From CAZOKH01 sp964580315 (GTDB lineage: Bacteria > Chloroflexota > Anaerolineae > Anaerolineales > Anaerolineaceae): 18,869 bases of DNA. The translations under genes and the position numbers were made by a program. Each line of letters starts with the position of its first letter. The first letter of the stretch is position 1. The DNA lies in assembly GCA_964580315.1 (NCBI GenBank), contig CAZOKH010000068.1, forward strand, positions 1-18,869, in the 5' to 3' direction. The notes below the pieces were generated by a model. That model did no database searches and was not told where the DNA came from. It saw nothing but the letters and a program-made list of their open reading frames with translations. This document shows positions 14,126 to 18,869 of the stretch, piece by piece.

Positions 14126-14668
14126 ATGAACTATATTCTGGTTGCTTATGTGGAAGATAAACCGGGCGTTTTGAACCGAGTGGCTTCTCTTTTCCGGCGC
14201 CGCGGTTATAACATCGAATCGCTGACGGTGGGGCACACAGAAATGCCGGGAATTTCACGCATGACCATTGTGGTTAACACCGATGAATTTACGGTGGAAT
14301 TGCTGGAGGCAAATTTGTATAAACTGGTCAATGTGCTGCGTGTCGATAATGTTACGAAAAAGCCATCGGTTGTGCGCGACCTGGCGCTCATCAAAGTTGC
14401 TGTCACGCCTGCCAATCGAACCGAAGTGCTGCAAATGGCCGAAGTGTTCCGCGCCCGCGTGGTCGATGTGACCAATGAATCGCTGGTCATTGAAATCACC
14501 GGCACAGAAGACAAGATTGAAGGGTTGCTGGACGTGCTGCGCCCGTTTGGCATTATTGAAATGGTGCGCACCGGTATTGTGGCGATGACGCGCGGCCCCG
14601 CGCCCATCAGTCCCAACCCGCCGCTGGTTGAGGCTGAAGCCCATTTTGATGTGCACAGCGAATATTAA
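14126..14668 (+). CDS. ilvN: Acetolactate synthase, regulatory small subunit
   Basis: 180 residues. The N-terminal ACT domain (about 3-77) begins YILVAYVEDKPGVLNRVASL and carries RGYNIESLTVGHTE; the valine-binding sites of the family lie in this domain. A second, C-terminal domain (about 84-160, from RDLALIKV to GIIEMVRTG) is the standard small-subunit C-domain that activates the catalytic subunit. The length fits the long small subunit (IlvH type, about 160-180 residues) rather than the short E. coli IlvN. AGGGAG (14114-14119) starts on the last base of the ilvB stop codon, which points to coupled translation and balanced subunit supply. Confidence 0.96.
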   Translation: MNYILVAYVEDKPGVLNRVASLFRRRGYNIESLTVGHTEMPGISRMTIVVNTDEFTVELLEANLYKLVNVLRVDNVTKKPSVVRDLALIKVAVTPANRTEVLQMAEVFRARVVDVTNESLVIEITGTEDKIEGLLDVLRPFGIIEMVRTGIVAMTRGPAPISPNPPLVEAEAHFDVHSEY

Positions 14669-14674
14669 TCATCA

Positions 14675-14690
14675 TCACCTGAAAAGGTGA
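14675..14690 (+). repeat. GAAA-tetraloop hairpin between ilvN and ilvC
   Basis: TCACCT-GAAA-AGGTGA is a perfect 6-bp stem capped by a GNRA tetraloop, in the 43-base gap between ilvN and ilvC. There is no T-run, so it is not a terminator. It could protect or mark the processed ilvC-leuA message. Confidence 0.55.
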
Positions 14691-14711
14691 GCAAAAAACA
14701 AAGGAGAACCT

Positions 14712-15728
14712 ATGACTGCTACAATTTATTACGATAAGGATGCTGACCTTAATCTCATTCTTAAGAAGAAAGTTGCCATTATTGGATTTGGTTCACAGGG
14801 ACATGCGCATGCATTGAATTTGAAAGACAGTGGTGTGGATGTGCGGATTGGTTTGCATGAAAATAGCAAATCAAAACCCAAGGCTGAAGCCGCCGGACTG
14901 GTTGTGATGAGCGTTGCCGATGTTTCCAAATGGGCTGACATGATTATGGTGCTCACCCCTGACACCACCCAGGCAAAAATTTACAAAGAGTCAATTGAAG
15001 CCAACCTGACTCAAGGCAAAATGCTGATGTTTGCGCATGGTTTTAACATTCGCTTCAACACCATAGTCCCCCCGGCCGGTGTGGATGTGACCATGGTGGC
15101 GCCCAAGGCGCCCGGTCACCGTGTGCGCGAGGTTTACCAGGAAGGCGGCGGCACACCCTGCCTGCTGGCAGTTCACCAGGACGCCACCGGCCAGGCCAAA
15201 GCTCTGACGCTGTCTTATGCCAAAGCGCTTGGCGGCACCCGCGCCGGTGTGCTTGAAACCACCTTTGCTGAAGAGACCGAAACCGATTTATTCGGTGAGC
15301 AGGCGGTGTTGTGCGGCGGAGTCAGCGCCCTGGTGAAAGCCGGGTTTGAGACCCTGGTGAAAGCCGGTTACCAACCTGAAATCGCCTACTTTGAATGTAT
15401 GCATGAGTTGAAATTGATTGTGGACCTGATGTACCGCGGCGGTTTAAATTACATGCGCTATTCGGTCAGCGACACAGCTGAACACGGCGATTACACCGGC
15501 GGCCCGCGCCTGATTACCGAAGAAACCATGGGCGAGATGCGCAAGATGTTGAGCGAGATTCAAGATGGCACTTATGCCAATAACTGGATCAAAGAAAACG
15601 AAAACGGACGCCCCTGGTTTAACGAAGTTCGCAAACGCGAGCAGGACCAGATGATTGAGCAGGTGGGCGCCCGCCTGCGCGGCATGATGCCGTTTATTAA
15701 CCCGATTGAAATTAAACCGTCCGACTAA
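14712..15728 (+). CDS. ilvC: Ketol-acid reductoisomerase, class I
   Basis: 338 residues, the short class I form. It isomerises and reduces acetohydroxy acids with NAD(P)H and magnesium, the second common step. The Rossmann fingerprint is IIGFGSQGHAHALNLKDSG (23-41). The cofactor loop is GLHENSKSKPKAE (47-59), with serines 52 and 54 where NADPH-dependent class I enzymes carry them and His49 where Arg is usual. The central part has the APKAPGHRVREVY and GTPCLLAVHQD motifs; FAEETETDLFGEQAVLCGG holds the acidic magnesium ligands, and the knotted C-terminal domain ends MMPFINPI. AAAGGAG (14700-14706) sets the start. The leuA gene follows after 16 bases. Confidence 0.97.
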   Translation: MTATIYYDKDADLNLILKKKVAIIGFGSQGHAHALNLKDSGVDVRIGLHENSKSKPKAEAAGLVVMSVADVSKWADMIMVLTPDTTQAKIYKESIEANLTQGKMLMFAHGFNIRFNTIVPPAGVDVTMVAPKAPGHRVREVYQEGGGTPCLLAVHQDATGQAKALTLSYAKALGGTRAGVLETTFAEETETDLFGEQAVLCGGVSALVKAGFETLVKAGYQPEIAYFECMHELKLIVDLMYRGGLNYMRYSVSDTAEHGDYTGGPRLITEETMGEMRKMLSEIQDGTYANNWIKENENGRPWFNEVRKREQDQMIEQVGARLRGMMPFINPIEIKPSD

Positions 15729-15744
15729 TAAAATGGAGGGCTGA

Positions 15745-17388
15745 ATGGACGATATCGTTCGAATTTTTGACACAACCCTGCGCGATGGCGAGCAGTCTCC
15801 AGGCGCAACCATGACCTCGGCTGAAAAGCTGGAGGTGGCGCGCGCGCTCAGCCGGCTGGGAGTGGATGCGATTGAAGCCGGTTTCCCGGCGGCATCTCCC
15901 GACGACCTGGAGGCCGTGCGGCGAATTGCAATTGAGGTGGGGCAAAAACCCGAAGCCGGGCGCAGCGAACCGCCCATCATTTGCGGCCTGGCGCGATGCA
16001 ACAAAAATGACATCGACAAAGCCTGGGAGGCCGTTCAACCGGCCAGCCGGCCGCGCATTCACACCTTCATTGCCACTTCTGAAATTCACATGAAGTACAA
16101 ACTTAAAATGGAACCGGAAGAAGTGGTGAAGCGTGCAAAGGAAATGGTGGCTTATGCCCGCTCTTTGTGCCCCGATATTGAGTTCAGCCCTGAAGATGCC
16201 GGGCGAAGCGACCCGCAATTTTTGTATCGTATCCTGGGCGAAGTGATTAAAGCCGGTGCAACCACACTGAACATCCCCGACACGGTTGGTTATTCAACGC
16301 CAGATGAATTTGGCGCGTTGATCAAAGGCATTTGTGAAAACACCCCCGGCATTGAGAACTGTGTTGTTTCGGTGCACTGCCACGATGACCTGGGGCTGGC
16401 CACCGCCAATACCCTGGCAGGCATTCGCGCCGGGGCGCGCCAGGCTGAAGTGACCATGAACGGCATTGGCGAACGGGCTGGCAACACCGCCATGGAAGAA
16501 GTGGTGATGACGCTGCACACCCGCCGACCGTTCTACAACCTGCAAACCAACATTGACACCACCCAGATCGCGCGCGTGAGCAAGCTGGTCAGCAATTACA
16601 CCGGCATGGTGGTGCCGCCCAATAAAGCCATTGTTGGCGCCAATGCCTTTGCCCATGAAGCGGGCATCCATCAAGACGGTATGCTTAAGCACAATCTGAC
16701 TTATGAAATTATGCGCCCCGAAACAGTGGGCGTGCCGCAAACCCGGCTGGTGCTGGGCAAACATTCGGGCCGCCACGCACTCAAAAGCCGCCTGGTTGAA
16801 CTTGGCTATGATATCAGTGAACAAGACCTGGATAAGATCTTTGAACGCTTCAAAGTGCTGGCCGATAAGAAAAAAGATATTGCCGATGCTGACCTGGAAG
16901 CGCTGGTTTCGGATGAAATTTACCAGCCGCGCGAGGTGTATCACCTGGACGGATTGCAGGTGGCCTGCGGCACAATGGGAATGCCCACCGCTACCGTGCG
17001 GTTGATTGGTCCCGATGGACGCCATCACGTGCATGCTGAAGTGGGCGCCGGTCCCATTGACGCCGCCTACAAAGCCATTGATGCCGTGGTTGGCATGAAT
17101 AATAAACTTTTGGAATTCTCGGTACACGCCATCACTGAAGGTATTGACGCCCTGGGAGAAGTGACGGTGCGCATCCAGAGTGAAGAGGGCTTGGCGCATG
17201 TTGAAACCGAAAATGGCAATGTCGTCAACGAGCCGGTCAGCTTTGGCGGTTACGGCGCCGATTCAGACATCATCGTGGCGTCGGTCAAGTCTTACCTGGC
17301 GGCGGTCAACAAATTGCTGCTGGCAACCGCCAAACACCGCCTGGGTGAAAACACCGAAAGCTGGAAGAAAATGAGTTTCATGTTCTAA
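15745..17388 (+). CDS. leuA: 2-isopropylmalate synthase
   Basis: 547 residues, slightly longer than most bacterial LeuA (about 510-530). It condenses acetyl-CoA with 2-oxoisovalerate, the first committed leucine step. The catalytic TIM barrel starts IFDTTLRDGEQSPGA (Arg13, Asp14 metal site) and has VHCHDDLGLATANTLAG (His211, His213) and MNGIGERAGNTAMEE, the signatures of the family; the FAHEAGIHQDGMLKH motif lies at about 303-317. The C-terminal allosteric domain (about 390-525), including GADSDIIVASVKSYL, binds leucine for feedback control in known members. GGAGG (15735-15739) sits five bases before the ATG. Gene order after ilvC and before leuC supports LeuA rather than homocitrate or citramalate synthase. 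Confidence 0.95.
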   Translation: MDDIVRIFDTTLRDGEQSPGATMTSAEKLEVARALSRLGVDAIEAGFPAASPDDLEAVRRIAIEVGQKPEAGRSEPPIICGLARCNKNDIDKAWEAVQPASRPRIHTFIATSEIHMKYKLKMEPEEVVKRAKEMVAYARSLCPDIEFSPEDAGRSDPQFLYRILGEVIKAGATTLNIPDTVGYSTPDEFGALIKGICENTPGIENCVVSVHCHDDLGLATANTLAGIRAGARQAEVTMNGIGERAGNTAMEEVVMTLHTRRPFYNLQTNIDTTQIARVSKLVSNYTGMVVPPNKAIVGANAFAHEAGIHQDGMLKHNLTYEIMRPETVGVPQTRLVLGKHSGRHALKSRLVELGYDISEQDLDKIFERFKVLADKKKDIADADLEALVSDEIYQPREVYHLDGLQVACGTMGMPTATVRLIGPDGRHHVHAEVGAGPIDAAYKAIDAVVGMNNKLLEFSVHAITEGIDALGEVTVRIQSEEGLAHVETENGNVVNEPVSFGGYGADSDIIVASVKSYLAAVNKLLLATAKHRLGENTESWKKMSFMF

Positions 17389-17415
17389 AGATTTCCTTAC
17401 CCGCTGAGGCGGGGT

Positions 17416-17453
17416 GAAGCAATCTCACCTGATCTAAAAGGTGAGATTGCTTC
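17416..17453. repeat. Hairpin repeat between leuA and leuC
   Basis: GAAGCAATCTCACCT (17416-17430) and its perfect complement (17439-17453) form a 15-bp stem with an eight-base loop. The arm differs by one base from the inner arm of the element at 8931-9045, so it belongs to the same dispersed family but lacks the outer arms. There is no T-run after the stem. It lies 27 bases after leuA stops and could lower expression or stabilise the upstream message. Confidence 0.8.
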
Positions 17454-17508
17454 TTCAAGCAATTGCCATCATCAGTATTCTTTAATTATGGAATTGGATT
17501 TAATGATA

Positions 17509-18869
17509 ATGAGTAAACCGCAAACACTATTTGAAAAGATCTGGGAACGACACATTGTAACACAAGAAGAAAATGCCCCGGCGGTGTTATATATTGACCT
17601 GCACCTGGTGCACGAGGTCACTTCACCGCAGGCTTTTTCTGAGATTCGCAATCGCGGTCTGCGGGTGCGGCGGCCGGATAAGACCGTGGCAACCGTTGAT
17701 CACGGCATTCCGACCCGCCCCAACCTGGAAAACCCGGCTGTGGGGCGCATGGCGTTTGCCGATGAACTTTGCCGCAGACAAATTCATCAACTGGAAGAGA
17801 ACTGCCGCGAGTTTGGGATTCGGGTATATGGCATTGACAGCCCGCAGCAGGGCATTGTGCATGTCATTGGGCCGGAGCGGGGTTTCACTCAGCCGGGCAT
17901 GACCATTGTGTGCGGCGACAGCCACACCGCCACGCACGGCGCGTTTGGCGCGCTGGCGTTTGGCATAGGCACCAGCGAGGTGGGGCATGTGCTGGCAACC
18001 CAGTGCCTGCTGCAAAACAAACCCAAAACGCTGGAAGTGCGCGTGGACGGCAAACTGAAACCCGGCGTCACTGCCAAAGATATCATCCTGGCGTTGATTG
18101 CCAAAATTGGCACCGGCGGCGGAACGGGGCAGGTCATTGAATACCGCGGTGAAGCCATTCGCGCGCTCAGTATGGAAGAACGCATGACGGTGTGCAACAT
18201 GTCTATTGAGGCAGGCGCGCGGGCGGGCATGATTGCACCTGATGAAAAGACCTTTGAATACCTGAAGGGCAAAGAATTTGCCCCCAAAGGCGCCGATTGG
18301 GAGCGCGCCGTGGCGGAATGGCGCAAACTGCCCAGTGACGAGGGCGCTGAATTTGACAACAGCGTGGTGCTGAACGCTGATCAACTGGCGCCCATGATTA
18401 CCTACGGTACCAACCCGGGCATGGGCATGCCCATTGACAGCAGCGTGCCTTCACCGGAAGATTTTGAAGATGCCAGCCAGCGCGCTGCACTGCGCAAAGC
18501 GCTGCAATACACCGGCTTTCAGGCCGGCGAGCAGCTGCTGGGCAGGCCGGTGGATGTGGTGTTTATTGGAAGCTGCACCAACGGGCGCATCAGCGATTTG
18601 CGCGCGGCGGCGCAGATTATGAATGGGCGCAAGGTGGCGTCAGGTTTGCGGGTGCTGGTGGTGCCGGGTTCGCAGGAAGTGAAGCGCCAGGCTGAAGCCG
18701 AAGGCTTGGACCGTATCTTTATTGAAGCCGGGGCTGAATGGCGCGAAGCCGGTTGCAGCATGTGCATTGCCATGAACGGCGATCAATTGGAACCCGGGCA
18801 GGTGGCGGTAAGCACCAGTAACCGCAATTTTGAAGGGCGGCAGGGCAAAGGCAGCCGCACGCTGCTTGC
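17509..18869 (+). CDS. leuC: 3-isopropylmalate dehydratase large subunit (3' end outside the window)
   Basis: 453 complete codons are present, and about 15-20 residues are missing at the C-terminus compared with the usual 465-470. With LeuD it isomerises 2-isopropylmalate to 3-isopropylmalate through a [4Fe-4S] cluster. Seen: TLFEKIWERHIV at the N-terminus, TVDHGIPTR, GDSHTATHGAFGALAFGIGTSEVGH, IGSCTNGRISDL with C356, and GCSMCIAMNGD with C416 and C419, the three cluster cysteines. It is the longer bacterial type, not the archaeal homoaconitase-like type. The start is uncertain: ATG codons at 17488, 17503 and 17509 are in frame and none has a strong Shine-Dalgarno (only GGA at 17496-17498); 17509 is chosen because the conserved sequence begins five residues later. 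leuD is expected just downstream. Confidence 0.93.
   Translation, partial: MSKPQTLFEKIWERHIVTQEENAPAVLYIDLHLVHEVTSPQAFSEIRNRGLRVRRPDKTVATVDHGIPTRPNLENPAVGRMAFADELCRRQIHQLEENCREFGIRVYGIDSPQQGIVHVIGPERGFTQPGMTIVCGDSHTATHGAFGALAFGIGTSEVGHVLATQCLLQNKPKTLEVRVDGKLKPGVTAKDIILALIAKIGTGGGTGQVIEYRGEAIRALSMEERMTVCNMSIEAGARAGMIAPDEKTFEYLKGKEFAPKGADWERAVAEWRKLPSDEGAEFDNSVVLNADQLAPMITYGTNPGMGMPIDSSVPSPEDFEDASQRAALRKALQYTGFQAGEQLLGRPVDVVFIGSCTNGRISDLRAAAQIMNGRKVASGLRVLVVPGSQEVKRQAEAEGLDRIFIEAGAEWREAGCSMCIAMNGDQLEPGQVAVSTSNRNFEGRQGKGSRTLL

Noticed and set aside
16294..17199. 301-codon minus-strand frame opposite leuA
   Set aside because: Shadow of the conserved leuA gene; no ribosome site and a biased composition.

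Overview
The window reads as bacterial chromosome of moderate GC with well-formed Shine-Dalgarno sites. I think it comes from a Chloroflexota lineage close to Anaerolineae. That is an inference from three things: the lipoprotein with a long Thr/Pro-rich linker, the dispersed GAAGCAATCTCA-type hairpin repeat, and the general character of the proteins. No rRNA, tRNA, transposase or CRISPR array was seen.

Left part (1-4500): a ferritin-like protein resembling Dps-like thioferritins (+) ends at a long hairpin terminator. It converges on a minus-strand pair, a small unknown protein followed by a two-TM pentapeptide-repeat protein. Next is a minus-strand class II ketose-bisphosphate aldolase with its own terminator. 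A 479-bp divergent spacer separates it from a BtpA/SgcQ-family TIM-barrel gene. The spacer holds inverted repeats and a possible structured RNA.

Middle part (4470-10414, all +): a 1011-residue lipoprotein with a beta-propeller and two probable PsbP-like C-terminal domains; a 358-residue protein joining a region like the C-terminal domain of mannitol-1-phosphate dehydrogenase to a C_GCAxxG_C_C-type cysteine domain; a nested inverted-repeat element; and an MFS exporter.

Right part (10476-18869, all +): a branched-chain amino acid operon, ilvD-ilvB-ilvN-ilvC-leuA-leuC, with leuC cut by the window edge. IlvBN, IlvC and IlvD supply the common pathway and LeuA/LeuC the leucine branch. A consensus promoter (TTGACA-16-TATAAT) starts the operon. 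About 20 nt downstream begins a 33-codon leader peptide with eight consecutive Ile/Leu/Val codons. A strong intrinsic terminator follows, and a 10-bp antiterminator competes with it by pairing with a segment inside the leader ORF. This is a complete ribosome-mediated attenuator by sequence, and it is the most interesting element in the window. A copy of the hairpin repeat sits between leuA and leuC.
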